Of a stretch of 64,000 bases of DNA, positions 25,204 through 33,781 are shown piece after piece. Numbering within the stretch: position 1 is the first letter of the stretch; each line of letters begins with the position of its first letter. This stretch comes from Sphingobacterium spiritivorum ATCC 33861 (lineage in GTDB: Bacteria > Bacteroidota > Bacteroidia > Sphingobacteriales > Sphingobacteriaceae). Location of the stretch: positions 1-64,000 of the forward strand of contig NZ_GL379770.1 of NCBI RefSeq assembly GCF_000143765.1. The letters run 5' to 3'. The notes beneath the pieces were generated by a model, which was given only the letters and a program-made list of their open reading frames with translations, was not told the origin of the DNA and did no database searches. The position numbers and the translations under genes were made by a program.

Positions 25204-26163
25204 TTAATTGGTAAACTGAAAATCTAATTTTTGTTGCTGTTTCATGATATTATCTATAACCATAAGTTCCAGTTCGATAATACCTTTTAAGGACAGATAA
25301 TCGATTTTGTCAGCATCATCTGTCGGCATATGATAGTCAGGGTGTCCTCCGGTGTGAAAGAATAGTACCGGAATATCTTTTTTGTAGAAAGAAGTCTGAT
25401 CTGATCCGCCATTGCCGTCGTGACCTGTATAATATTTGATAGCAGGTTTGATCCCTTCAAATATTTCCGGCCATTTTTTGCTCGTACCATATCCGATTAC
25501 AGCTACTCCCTGTTGCGGATTATAGCGTCCTATCATATCCATATTCAGCATAGCTGTGATCTGATCTAATGGCAGGGTAGGGTGTTCTGTAAAATATCTG
25601 GAGCCGACGAGTCCTAACTCTTCCGCACCGAAAGCTATAAACAGCAGGTTGTAATTTTCTTTTATATTATTTGTGCTGTAATGACGAGCCATTTCCAGCA
25701 GAGCTGCTGTACCTGAGGCATTGTCGTCAGCACCATTGTGGATTTTGCCTACGCCCAAAGAATCTTTTGAGCTTCCCTGATGTCCGGTGCCAAGATGGTC
25801 ATAATGTGCGCCTACTACTACTGTATATGGTGCTCCGTTATCTATAAATCCAATGATATTGTCTGCCTTTCGGATGCTGTCCGGCACTACTACACGGCGT
25901 ACCTTTGCTGTAAATGTCTGACGGTAGCCTTTTTCTCCTTTCGGGGTCAGTCCGTACTTCCTGAATTGTTTTTCAATATAATCAGCAGCCTTTTTCACTT
26001 CTTTACTCCCTGTACCTCGTCCTTTCATCTTGTCTGAAGCCAGAAAATAAATGTGTTTCTTCAATATACTTTGATCGATTTCTTGTGCATAGCCCGTTTT
26101 TACTCCCAGTTGTAACAGGAAAAAAATAAAAACAGTTGTTAGGGTTAGATGACGTTTTAACAT
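25204..26163 (-). CDS. Secreted M28-family aminopeptidase
   Basis: 319 residues. Signal peptide to about residue 27 (KTGYAQE), so exported. M28 metal ligands: H120 in VVGAHYDH, the aspartates of GADDNAS (146-147), E181-E182 in FGAEELGL, D209 in NMDMIGR and a His near the C-terminus in FFHTGGH. Two-zinc aminopeptidase that trims peptides from the N-terminus. The promoter box TATCTTTG ends 5 nt before the ATG, so the mRNA is predicted leaderless. First gene of the operon with the reductase and thioesterase. Confidence 0.9.
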   Translation of the reverse strand: MLKRHLTLTTVFIFFLLQLGVKTGYAQEIDQSILKKHIYFLASDKMKGRGTGSKEVKKAADYIEKQFRKYGLTPKGEKGYRQTFTAKVRRVVVPDSIRKADNIIGFIDNGAPYTVVVGAHYDHLGTGHQGSSKDSLGVGKIHNGADDNASGTAALLEMARHYSTNNIKENYNLLFIAFGAEELGLVGSRYFTEHPTLPLDQITAMLNMDMIGRYNPQQGVAVIGYGTSKKWPEIFEGIKPAIKYYTGHDGNGGSDQTSFYKKDIPVLFFHTGGHPDYHMPTDDADKIDYLSLKGIIELELMVIDNIMKQQQKLDFQFTN

Positions 26164-26167
26164 AGCG

Positions 26168-26175
26168 CAAAGATA
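26168..26175 (-). promoter_or_regulatory. -7 box of the M28 peptidase operon
   Basis: TATCTTTG on the minus strand. Its G (26168) is 5 nt before the A of the ATG (26163). The signal peptide fixes that ATG as the start. Confidence 0.65.
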
Positions 26176-26251
26176 GGAATGTTAGCGGATTGATGGAGAA
26201 TAAAGGATTGCTTTAACAGAACTGTTGCAATTCTTTTACCTGATAAGGATA

Positions 26252-26294
26252 AATATTCAGGACAATTATGGGGTATCAAATTATCCTGAATATT
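26252..26294 (-). terminator. Hairpin after lspA
   Basis: An 11-bp perfect stem (26252-26262 with 26284-26294) with a 21-base loop. It lies between the lspA stop and the promoter of the M28 gene, on the minus strand, and probably separates the two operons. Confidence 0.6.
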
Positions 26295-26317
26295 CATGGA
26301 TTATGTTTCAGAGGAAT

Positions 26318-26968
26318 TTAGTCTTCCAGCATTTCGCTGTGGACACTTGATTTTTCCTCGTGTTCTACTTTGAAGTATCTTTTCTGGAACAAGAGTATTA
26401 ACACCACACCTACTGATATAGCCGAGTCAGCTATATTAAAGATAGGACGGAAGAATAAGAACTCTTCTCCTCCCCATACCGGAAACCAGGTAGGGAAGTG
26501 TCCGCTGATCAACGGGAAATAAAGCATGTCTACAACTTTTCCATGGAAGATGGTTTCGTAACCGCCTCCTGCAGGGAACAATGTTGCCGTATTATACCAG
26601 GAGCTTTCGCTAAAGATCATTCCGTAGAAAGTGGAATCAATGATATTTCCGGTAGCTCCGGCCAGTATCAGTGCCACATTCATAATAAACCCTCTGTTGT
26701 ATTTGTGCTTGATCATGTAATGAAGTCCGTATCCGATACCGGCTACAGCTATTATTCTGAACAGTGTCAGAAATAACTTGCCTGCTTCACCACCGAATTC
26801 CATACCATAGGCCATTCCATTGTTTTCAATAAAATGTATTTGAAAGTATTCTCCCAGAATCTTGTAACTCTGACCAATGGTCATGTTGAGTTTGACCCAG
26901 AACTTGGAGATCTGATCTATCAGCAGAATAATAACAATAAGAAGAATGGGTTTGGTATAGCCTTTCAT
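26318..26968 (-). CDS. lspA: Lipoprotein signal peptidase (signal peptidase II)
   Basis: 216 residues from ATG 26968. Cleaves the signal peptide of prolipoproteins in the inner membrane. Four membrane helices; catalytic aspartates in VVDMLYFPL and FNIADSAISVG; conserved HFIENNGMAYGM. The extra loop between them (SSWYNTATLFPAGGGYETIF) is usual in Bacteroidota. A longer frame opens at GTG 27007 but its first 13 codons are the terminator hairpin of the upstream gene, so ATG 26968 (MKGYTKPIL) is the start. Third gene after ileS and the DksA-like gene. Confidence 0.93.
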   Translation of the reverse strand: MKGYTKPILLIVIILLIDQISKFWVKLNMTIGQSYKILGEYFQIHFIENNGMAYGMEFGGEAGKLFLTLFRIIAVAGIGYGLHYMIKHKYNRGFIMNVALILAGATGNIIDSTFYGMIFSESSWYNTATLFPAGGGYETIFHGKVVDMLYFPLISGHFPTWFPVWGGEEFLFFRPIFNIADSAISVGVVLILLFQKRYFKVEHEEKSSVHSEMLED

Positions 26969-26978
26969 ATATGTCAAA

Positions 26979-27009
26979 AAGTGGATCCGGCTATCCGCCG
27001 GATCCACTT
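26979..27009 (-). terminator. Terminator between dksA-like gene and lspA
   Basis: A 13-bp perfect stem (26979-26991 with 26997-27009), a five-base loop, and five T on the minus strand just after it. It is a full intrinsic terminator 14 bp beyond the DksA-like stop and 10 bp before the lspA ATG, so lspA expression depends on read-through or on its own promoter. Confidence 0.8.
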
Positions 27010-27022
27010 AGGGTTTGTTTAA

Positions 27023-27409
27023 TTAATATTGTTTGTTTTTTGCTTCAATACTTAGCGTGGTATGAGGAACAGCCTTCAGTCTTTCTTTCTGAATCAATTT
27101 TCCTGTTTCACGGCATATACCATAAGTCTTGTTTTCAATACGTACCAATGCTGCTTCCAGATTGTCAATAAATTTCTTCTGTCTGGCCGCTAACTGATTT
27201 GTCTGTTCTTTTTCTAAAGTGGCAGAACCATCTTCTAATGTTTTATACGTACCAGCCGTATCATCAGTACCATTTGCGTTGCTGTTGTTTAATGATTTTG
27301 TTAACGAAGAAAGTTCTTCCTTAGCAACACGCAATTTTTCCAAAATAATGCTTTTGAACTCTTGCAGTTCTACATCGCTGTAGCGAGTTTTTTCTGTGTT
27401 ATCTGCCAT
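27023..27409 (-). CDS. TraR/DksA-family regulator with degenerate zinc finger
   Basis: 128 residues. Long coiled-coil helices (about 10-95) followed by the DksA C-terminal segment YGICRETGKLIQKERLKAVPH. Of the four cysteines expected for zinc only C99 remains; the others are T102, S120 and A123. Several Bacteroidota members share this loss, so it is probably a subfamily trait and not decay. DksA proteins bind the RNA polymerase secondary channel and modulate initiation, often with ppGpp; whether this one does is untested. Starts 3 bp after ileS. Confidence 0.88.
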   Translation of the reverse strand: MADNTEKTRYSDVELQEFKSIILEKLRVAKEELSSLTKSLNNSNANGTDDTAGTYKTLEDGSATLEKEQTNQLAARQKKFIDNLEAALVRIENKTYGICRETGKLIQKERLKAVPHTTLSIEAKNKQY

Positions 27410-27412
27410 AAT

Positions 27413-30400
27413 TTAAACTTTTACGATTAATACTGTTAGTTCTTTTTCGTCAATTTCTATTTTGTCTCCTGATACAAGAGTTTCTTCAAAATCCAGTGTA
27501 TCTGCCAGAATTTCAGCGCAAATATACGATAAATTTTCTGTGGCTGCTGCAGTTATTTCCGCATCTGAAGTTAAGGTTACTTTAATTCTGTCCGTTACTT
27601 CCAGTCCTTTGTCTTTTCTCAGATTCTGAAGTCTGTTGATCAGTTCACGGGACAATCCTTCTTTTTTCAATGCTTCCGTGATATGTACATCTAACGCAAC
27701 AGTCAATTTAGCCAGATTAGCCACTTGCCATCCTTCCACATCTTCTGCAATGATTTCCACGTCTTCCGTTGTAATGGTATAAGGCGTATCTGCTAATGCA
27801 ATTGACCCTTCTTTTTCCAGTGCACTTATAAGGTCAGGAGTCAGATTATTAATTGCCGTTGTTACTAACTTCATATCCTTACCAACTTTCGAGCCAAGAG
27901 CTTTGAAATTGGGTTTTATTTTTTTCTTAATAATCCCCGTCGTGTCTGTGATAAACTCTATATCTTTTATATTCGTCTCAGAAAGAATAAGATCCTTTAC
28001 TTTTTCAACTTTTTCCTGAAACGCATTATCCAGTACCGGAACGAGTATTTTATTTAACGGCTGGCGTACATTAATACCCGTTTTCTTTCTTAACGATAAG
28101 GTCAATGACGAAATATCCTGCGCAAGAGCCATTCTCTCTTCCAGTTCACGATCTACCAAATGCTCATGGTATTCCGGGAAATTGGCCAGATGTACAGATT
28201 CAACGGTTTCTTTTTTCGTTACTTCATTCAGATCCAGAAATAAACGATCCGAGAAGAACGGCGAGATCGGAGACATCAGTTTGGCTATCGTATTCAGACA
28301 GGTGTACAGTGTCTGGTAAGCGGAGATCTTGTCTTCTGAATATTCACCCTTCCAGAAGCGTCTGCGACACAGACGTACATACCAGTTGCTTAAGTGCTCA
28401 TCCACAAAATTCTGAATTGCACGGGCTGCTTTTGTAGGTTCGTAGTCCGCAAAATACTCGTCTACTTCTTTCGTTAGGCTATTTAACAGTGAAATAATCC
28501 AACGGTCTATTTCAGGACGGTTTTCAATTGCAATATCAGGTTCTGTATAGGCAAATTTGTCAATATTTGCATACAAAGCGAAGAACGCATAAGTATTATA
28601 CAATGTTCCGAAGAATTTACGTCGTACTTCATCCAGTCCTTCTGTATTGAACTTAAGGTTATCCCATGGAGCGGCATTACTGATCATATACCAGCGCGTA
28701 GCATCAGCACTGTAATGGTCGATTGTGGCAAACGGATCTACCCCGTTTCCGAGACGCTTGGACATTTTATTGCCGTTTTTGTCCAGTACCAGTCCATTAG
28801 AAACTACATTCTTGAAGGCCACGGATTTACGCAGCATTGTAGAAATAGCATGAAGGGTAAAGAACCATCCGCGGGTCTGATCGACACCCTCAGCAATGAA
28901 ATCTGCAGGGAATGCGGACTCAAAGCCCTCTTTGAACGGGTATTCTTCACCACGAGCCAGCTTGTCGTGATCCAGTCCCCATTGTGCATAAGGCATTGCT
29001 CCGGAATCAAACCAGACATCGATCAGATCGGGTTCGCGGAACAACTTCTGACCGCCATCAGATACCAATACGATATCATCTACATAAGGACGGTGAAGAT
29101 CCAGCGTTTCAGTACCGAACTTATCCAGATAAGCTTTATTTTTTGCTTTTTCATCTTCCGATAGTACTGCTGAAGTCAAAGAAGCCTCGAGTAATGATTT
29201 TAACTCCGGAAGTGAACCTATGCAGATTTCTTCATTTTCATCTTCAGATCTCCATATCGGAAGCGGTGTTCCCCAATAACGTGAACGGGAAAGATTCCAG
29301 TCAACCAGGTTTTCCAGCCAGTTACCAAATCGTCCTGATCCGGTTGCTTCGGGTTTCCAGTTGATCGTTTTATTTAATGATACCAGATCTTCTTTTACGG
29401 CAGTCGTACGGATAAACCAGCTATCCAGCGGATAGTACAATACGGGTTTGTCTGTACGCCAGCAATGCGGATAGGTGTGCTCGTATTTTTTTACATCAAA
29501 TGCTTTGTTGTCCTCTTTCAGTTTGATGGCGATCAATACATCTGTAGGTCTGAAGTCTTTGTCTGCACGTACTGCATCCGAATAATATTCTTCTTTTACA
29601 AAACGTCCTGCAAAGTCAGTGATCTCTTTTACAAAACGTCCTGTTCTGTCTACTGTAGGAACTTCCTTACCATTTTCATCTTTTACCAGAATGCCGGGTA
29701 CATCATTCTCCCTGGCGACTCTAAAGTCATCCGCACCGTAGGTAGGAGCAGCGTGTACGATACCTGTACCGTCTTCCGTTGTTACAAAATCGCCCGGAAT
29801 GACACGGAAAGCTTTTTCCTGTAATTCTTCACTTGTGATATAAGGCAGTAACTGTTCATAGCGTAAGCCTACCAGCTCTTCGCCCGTAAACTCTGCTGCA
29901 ATTTCCCATGGAATGATTTTATCCCCTAGTTTGTAATCCTGAAAGGAGGCTTCTTTACCTTCAGCTTTAAAGTGTTTGGTAATCAAATCTTTTGCCAGGA
30001 TAACAGATACAGGACTTCCGGTGTATTGATTGAACGTTTTTATTTTGACATAAGAGATTTTCTTGCCAACTACAAGAGCTGTATTCGATGGCAAAGTCCA
30101 TGGTGTAGTAGTCCAGGCAATAAATGCCACATCTTCTACAGCATCTTCCACCAGTTTTTCCATTGCCGGGTGGATCTGATCTTTGATCAGTCTGAATTCC
30201 GCAACGATTGTGGTGTCTTTTACATCTTTGTATGTTCCCGGCTGGTTCAGTTCGTGAGAACTAAGTCCCGTTCCTGCAGCAGGTGAATAGGGTTGTATCG
30301 TATATCCTTTATATAAAAGTCCTTTTTTATACAGTTCCTTCAACAGATACCACAGCGTCTCAATGTATTCATTTTCATAAGTGATATATGGATTTTCAAG

Positions 30401-30826
30401 ATCTACCCAATATCCCATTTTAATCGTAAGATCATTCCATACATCAGTGTATTTCATGACTTCTTTACGACAAGCCGCATTGTATTCTTCTACGGATATT
30501 TTTTTGCCAATATCTTCTTTTGTGATACCTAATGTTTTTTCAACAGCCAGTTCTATCGGAAGTCCATGAGTATCCCATCCTCCCTTACGTTTGACCTGAT
30601 AGCCTTTCAGTGTTTTATAGCGGCAGAAAATATCTTTGATAGAGCGAGCCATGGCATGGTGAATTCCGGGCATACCATTTGCAGACGGAGGTCCTTCATA
30701 AAAAGTATATGGTTTACTCGCGGGACGGTTACTAATACTTTTTTCAAAGATATTTTCACGTTCCCATCGTTCTAATATTTCTTTGCCGATCTCAGGCAAA
30801 TTGAGCTGCTTATATTCCTTGTACAT
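27413..30826 (-). CDS. ileS: Isoleucyl-tRNA synthetase
   Basis: About 1137 residues from the chosen start, the long eukaryote-like class of IleRS. The class I motifs are present: HIGH-equivalent PGIHHAM near residue 55, KMSKR in NKMSKRLGN, the editing domain with WTTTPWTLPSNTA, and a C-terminal anticodon-binding region. A frame start at ATG 30868 adds 14 residues not seen in the family and would contain the -7 box TAAATTTG (minus strand, 30856-30863); ATG 30826 (MYKEYKQLNLPEIG) is therefore preferred. Operon head, followed by the DksA-like gene after 3 bp. Confidence 0.93.
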   Translation of the reverse strand: MYKEYKQLNLPEIGKEILERWERENIFEKSISNRPASKPYTFYEGPPSANGMPGIHHAMARSIKDIFCRYKTLKGYQVKRKGGWDTHGLPIELAVEKTLGITKEDIGKKISVEEYNAACRKEVMKYTDVWNDLTIKMGYWVDLENPYITYENEYIETLWYLLKELYKKGLLYKGYTIQPYSPAAGTGLSSHELNQPGTYKDVKDTTIVAEFRLIKDQIHPAMEKLVEDAVEDVAFIAWTTTPWTLPSNTALVVGKKISYVKIKTFNQYTGSPVSVILAKDLITKHFKAEGKEASFQDYKLGDKIIPWEIAAEFTGEELVGLRYEQLLPYITSEELQEKAFRVIPGDFVTTEDGTGIVHAAPTYGADDFRVARENDVPGILVKDENGKEVPTVDRTGRFVKEITDFAGRFVKEEYYSDAVRADKDFRPTDVLIAIKLKEDNKAFDVKKYEHTYPHCWRTDKPVLYYPLDSWFIRTTAVKEDLVSLNKTINWKPEATGSGRFGNWLENLVDWNLSRSRYWGTPLPIWRSEDENEEICIGSLPELKSLLEASLTSAVLSEDEKAKNKAYLDKFGTETLDLHRPYVDDIVLVSDGGQKLFREPDLIDVWFDSGAMPYAQWGLDHDKLARGEEYPFKEGFESAFPADFIAEGVDQTRGWFFTLHAISTMLRKSVAFKNVVSNGLVLDKNGNKMSKRLGNGVDPFATIDHYSADATRWYMISNAAPWDNLKFNTEGLDEVRRKFFGTLYNTYAFFALYANIDKFAYTEPDIAIENRPEIDRWIISLLNSLTKEVDEYFADYEPTKAARAIQNFVDEHLSNWYVRLCRRRFWKGEYSEDKISAYQTLYTCLNTIAKLMSPISPFFSDRLFLDLNEVTKKETVESVHLANFPEYHEHLVDRELEERMALAQDISSLTLSLRKKTGINVRQPLNKILVPVLDNAFQEKVEKVKDLILSETNIKDIEFITDTTGIIKKKIKPNFKALGSKVGKDMKLVTTAINNLTPDLISALEKEGSIALADTPYTITTEDVEIIAEDVEGWQVANLAKLTVALDVHITEALKKEGLSRELINRLQNLRKDKGLEVTDRIKVTLTSDAEITAAATENLSYICAEILADTLDFEETLVSGDKIEIDEKELTVLIVKV

Positions 30827-30855
30827 CAGTAATTTGTCTTCTGTTTTTAAGGTTG

Positions 30856-30863
30856 CAAATTTA
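30856..30863 (-). promoter_or_regulatory. ileS -7 box
   Basis: TAAATTTG on the minus strand, exact match. It lies 30 nt before ATG 30826 and inside the longer ORF, supporting the shorter start. No clear -33 element. Confidence 0.55.
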
Positions 30864-31033
30864 CGCATTTTTAATGAAAGGTGCTAAGTTTAGATGAATA
30901 TCCATGAAAAAACAAATTATTAATAAAAACAAGGGGTTTTGCTGTGTTGAGCTAACCAGATAATCAATAATATTGCTTGATAAACAGGGTTTTAAATCCT
31001 TTTATTTTTTAAGAGACTGCGATGATATAAACG

Positions 31034-31068
31034 AACAGCGCCCTGAACTTTAAATTCAGGGCGCTGTT
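31034..31068. terminator. Terminator of the Fe-S carrier gene
   Basis: A 14-bp perfect stem (31034-31047 with 31055-31068) with a seven-base loop, 22 bp beyond the minus-strand stop at 31090. The rest of 30869-31033 is AT-rich with no recognisable feature. Confidence 0.8.
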
Positions 31069-31089
31069 TATTTTATGTAAAATTACTTT

Positions 31090-31443
31090 TTATGCAGAAA
31101 ATGAACTTCCGCACCCGCAGGTACTGGTCGCATTGGGGTTGTTAAACGTAAATCCTCTTGCATCCAGACCATTTCTGAAATCTACTTCCATACCAGCCAG
31201 ATATAAGCCGTGTGCTTTATTCATAAAAATACGGATCCCCTCGATCTCGTATTCACTATCTCCTTCTTTCTTTTGGTCAAAACCTAATATATAGCTCATG
31301 CCTGAGCATCCACCGCCTTCGACACCAACACGTAAACCGAAGTCTTCCGAAATCTCTTGTTGGTCTCTTAGCTTCTTTAATTCCTTAACAGCACCTTCTG
31401 TCAGGGTAAGCGGAGCTTTCTCAACAATATTCTCTGTACTCAT
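31090..31443 (-). CDS. A-type iron-sulfur cluster carrier (IscA/SufA/ErpA family)
   Basis: 117 residues. The three ligand cysteines are present in GGGCSGMSY and STCGCGSSF at the C-terminus. Carries and delivers Fe-S clusters to target enzymes such as those of respiration. No suf or isc genes are next to it. The promoter box TATTTTTG (minus strand) is 27 nt upstream. Assignment to a specific subgroup is not possible by eye. Confidence 0.92.
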   Translation of the reverse strand: MSTENIVEKAPLTLTEGAVKELKKLRDQQEISEDFGLRVGVEGGGCSGMSYILGFDQKKEGDSEYEIEGIRIFMNKAHGLYLAGMEVDFRNGLDARGFTFNNPNATSTCGCGSSFSA

Positions 31444-31469
31444 CGTTATTTATTTTAAAGTCAACTAAA

Positions 31470-31477
31470 CAAAAATA
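31470..31477 (-). promoter_or_regulatory. -7 box of the Fe-S carrier gene
   Basis: TATTTTTG on the minus strand, exact TAnnTTTG match, 27 nt before the ATG at 31443. Confidence 0.5.
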
Positions 31478-31541
31478 CATATTTTTAGCCAGTTTTGTGA
31501 TGAAACACAATTTTTGACACTTTGTAAACATTATAGGGAGT

Positions 31542-32078
31542 ATGGATTATATTGAATTTTTTAAGAATTTATTTTTAATTGCTTTTGGCGTTTGTGCAGG
31601 ATTAATCCTTGCATTCAGGCTTGTGTGGCCCAAGGTAGAAGCGCTGATTATCAAAACAAAAATGCTGGATAAGAAAATGTCGGGGCAAAAGGGAAGTACA
31701 GGAGGAGAAAGAGAACAGTTAAAAGCCGGAGCATATGAAAGGTTGCTGTTGTTTACAAGCCGAATAGAACCCCGTAACTTAATAGCCCGTCATCTGGAGG
31801 ATAATCAGCATGTGCGAACCTTGCATTTACGGTTGATCCAGGAAGTGGAAAATGAATTTCAATATAATTTTACACAGCAGCTGTATGTTTCTGCAGATGC
31901 GTGGGAAGCTGTCAGACTGCTAAAAGAAAATACAGTGATTCTGTTGAATAATGCGATGAAAGATCATACAGATACACAGGAAGTATATGCGGAAGAGGTT
32001 TTGAAATTTCTGAGTAATTTGCGTCCTGATCCTTACCAGACTACCCAATTGATCATCAGACAGGAAGCTAACCGATAA
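31542..32078 (+). CDS. Single-pass membrane protein of unknown function
   Basis: 178 residues. One N-terminal membrane helix (about 9-29, LFLIAFGVCAGLILAFRLVW), then a charged linker and a helical soluble domain (LHLRLIQEVENEFQYNFTQQLY, VRLLKENTVILLNNAM). The domain faces the cytoplasm by charge (Lys/Arg after the helix). The pattern is conserved in Bacteroidota upstream of unrelated genes. No function known to me. Confidence 0.7.
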   Translation: MDYIEFFKNLFLIAFGVCAGLILAFRLVWPKVEALIIKTKMLDKKMSGQKGSTGGEREQLKAGAYERLLLFTSRIEPRNLIARHLEDNQHVRTLHLRLIQEVENEFQYNFTQQLYVSADAWEAVRLLKENTVILLNNAMKDHTDTQEVYAEEVLKFLSNLRPDPYQTTQLIIRQEANR

Positions 32079-32202
32079 AACGTAGCCTTGCTGCTGTTAG
32101 AGAAAATTTGTTAAAAGATGATTTTATGCCAAAATCAAAATTATTTTGACGATTGATTGAAATAAATAAAATCTTGACACTGAATATTTTTAAGTATTGT
32201 AC

Positions 32203-32210
32203 TATATTTG
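32203..32210 (+). promoter_or_regulatory. glyA -7 box
   Basis: TATATTTG, exact match, 47 nt before the glyA ATG. The nearest TTG (32174-32176) is 26 nt upstream, longer than the usual spacer. Confidence 0.6.
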
Positions 32211-32256
32211 CATTTTCAATCTAAAAGTATAATAATTCACTATTTAAAAGAATAAA

Positions 32257-33528
32257 ATGGAAAGAGATCAGGCCATATTTAATCTTATCAACGACGAGTT
32301 GAAGCGTCAGGAAGAGGGCATTGAATTAATTGCATCGGAAAACTTTGTTTCGAAGCAAGTTATGGAAGCGGCAGGTTCAGTATTGACCAACAAGTATGCA
32401 GAAGGCCTTCCGGGCAAAAGATACTATGGCGGATGCGAAGTCGTTGACGAAATTGAAACGATTGCCATCGATCGCGCAAAGCAATTGTTTGGTGCTGAAT
32501 GGGTAAATGTTCAACCACATTCAGGAGCACAGGCGAATGCTGCGGTTTTCCTTGCTATTTTAAAACCGGGAGATAAGATTTTAGGTTTTGATCTTTCTCA
32601 CGGCGGACACCTTACTCACGGTTCTCCTGCAAACTTTTCAGGTAAATTGTATGAGCCTGTATTCTACGGTGTAGAAAAAGAAACAGGACTTATCGATTAT
32701 AAACAATTGGAAGAAACAGCACGTCGCGAAAAACCAAAAGTAATTATCTGTGGTGCTTCAGCGTATTCACGTGACTGGGATTATGCACGTATTCGTAGCA
32801 TAGCGGATGAGATCGGAGCGCTGGTTGTTGCCGATATCTCTCACCCTGCGGGATTGATCGCACGTGGTTTGTTAAATGATCCGCTTCCTCATTGTCATAT
32901 CGTTACTACTACTACTCACAAAACACTTCGCGGACCACGCGGAGGAATGATTATGGTAGGGAAAGATTTCGAAAATCCCTGGGGAATCAAGACTCCAAAA
33001 GGAGAAATCCGTACGATCACTCAATTGTTAGATCTGGCTGTATTCCCGGGTACACAGGGTGGACCATTGGAGCATACTATCGCTGCAAAAGCTATTGCTT
33101 ACGGCGAAGCATTATCTGATGATTATATGAACTACATCGTGCAGGTGAAGAAAAATGCTGCAGCTCTTGCTCAGTTTTTCGTAGAAAGAGATTATAATAT
33201 TATTTCAGGTGGTACGGACAACCATTTAATGTTGGTTGATCTTCGTAATAAAGATATTTCAGGTAAAGAGGCTGAAGCTGTATTAGGTAAAGCCGGAATC
33301 ACAACAAATAAAAATATGGTTCCTTTTGATACGCGTTCACCTTTCGTCACTTCAGGTGTACGTTTTGGTACTGCTGCTATCACTACCCGCGGAATCAAGG
33401 AAACAGAGATTATTCAGATCGGTGAACTGATCGACAGTGCTATCAACAACCATGCTAACGATGCTGAACTGGATAAAATCCACAGCAAAGTGAGAGAAAT
33501 GATGGCTGAATTTCCGCTTTACAAATAA
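32257..33528 (+). CDS. glyA: Serine hydroxymethyltransferase
   Basis: 423 residues. PLP enzyme interconverting serine and glycine with tetrahydrofolate, the main source of one-carbon units. The PLP lysine is K222 in [14 protein letters not shown]. Family motifs: [42 protein letters not shown]. Length normal. Own promoter and a strong terminator; monocistronic. Confidence 0.97.
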   Translation: MERDQAIFNLINDELKRQEEGIELIASENFVSKQVMEAAGSVLTNKYAEGLPGKRYYGGCEVVDEIETIAIDRAKQLFGAEWVNVQPHSGAQANAAVFLAILKPGDKILGFDLSHGGHLTHGSPANFSGKLYEPVFYGVEKETGLIDYKQLEETARREKPKVIICGASAYSRDWDYARIRSIADEIGALVVADISHPAGLIARGLLNDPLPHCHIVTTTTHKTLRGPRGGMIMVGKDFENPWGIKTPKGEIRTITQLLDLAVFPGTQGGPLEHTIAAKAIAYGEALSDDYMNYIVQVKKNAAALAQFFVERDYNIISGGTDNHLMLVDLRNKDISGKEAEAVLGKAGITTNKNMVPFDTRSPFVTSGVRFGTAAITTRGIKETEIIQIGELIDSAINNHANDAELDKIHSKVREMMAEFPLYK

Positions 33529-33552
33529 GGAATAGCGATACATTAATGAAAG

Positions 33553-33584
33553 AGGCATTGTAATACGTTACAATGCCTTTTTTG
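33553..33584 (+). terminator. glyA terminator
   Basis: An 11-bp stem (33553-33563 with 33568-33578) with a TACG loop and six T. Confidence 0.85.
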
Positions 33585-33634
33585 ATAAAATACAAGTGTA
33601 AAGCAAATGTGAAGAAATGTTAAAAAACAGTTCT

Positions 33635-33642
33635 TAAATTTG
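33635..33642 (+). promoter_or_regulatory. -7 box upstream of the ECF sigma gene
   Basis: TAAATTTG, exact match, with a 5' leader of about 135 nt to ATG 33782. No other feature is recognised in the leader. Confidence 0.45.
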
Positions 33643-33781
33643 AATAACCAATTATTTTCTTTTGATTTGAAGTATCAAACAGAACAAAAAACTAAAATAA
33701 AATCGCCTATAGGGAAAATTTACTCTTAAAATTCAGTGCTTATTAATAGAATGCTAACTGTTAAATGTTGGGGAAAACGTT

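Noticed and set aside
28715..29164. 149-codon plus-strand ORF inside ileS
   Set aside because: Antisense to a highly conserved synthetase region; no motif.
32174..32176. TTG as the -33 element of glyA
   Set aside because: The 26-nt distance to the -7 box exceeds the 19-21 nt usual in Bacteroidota.
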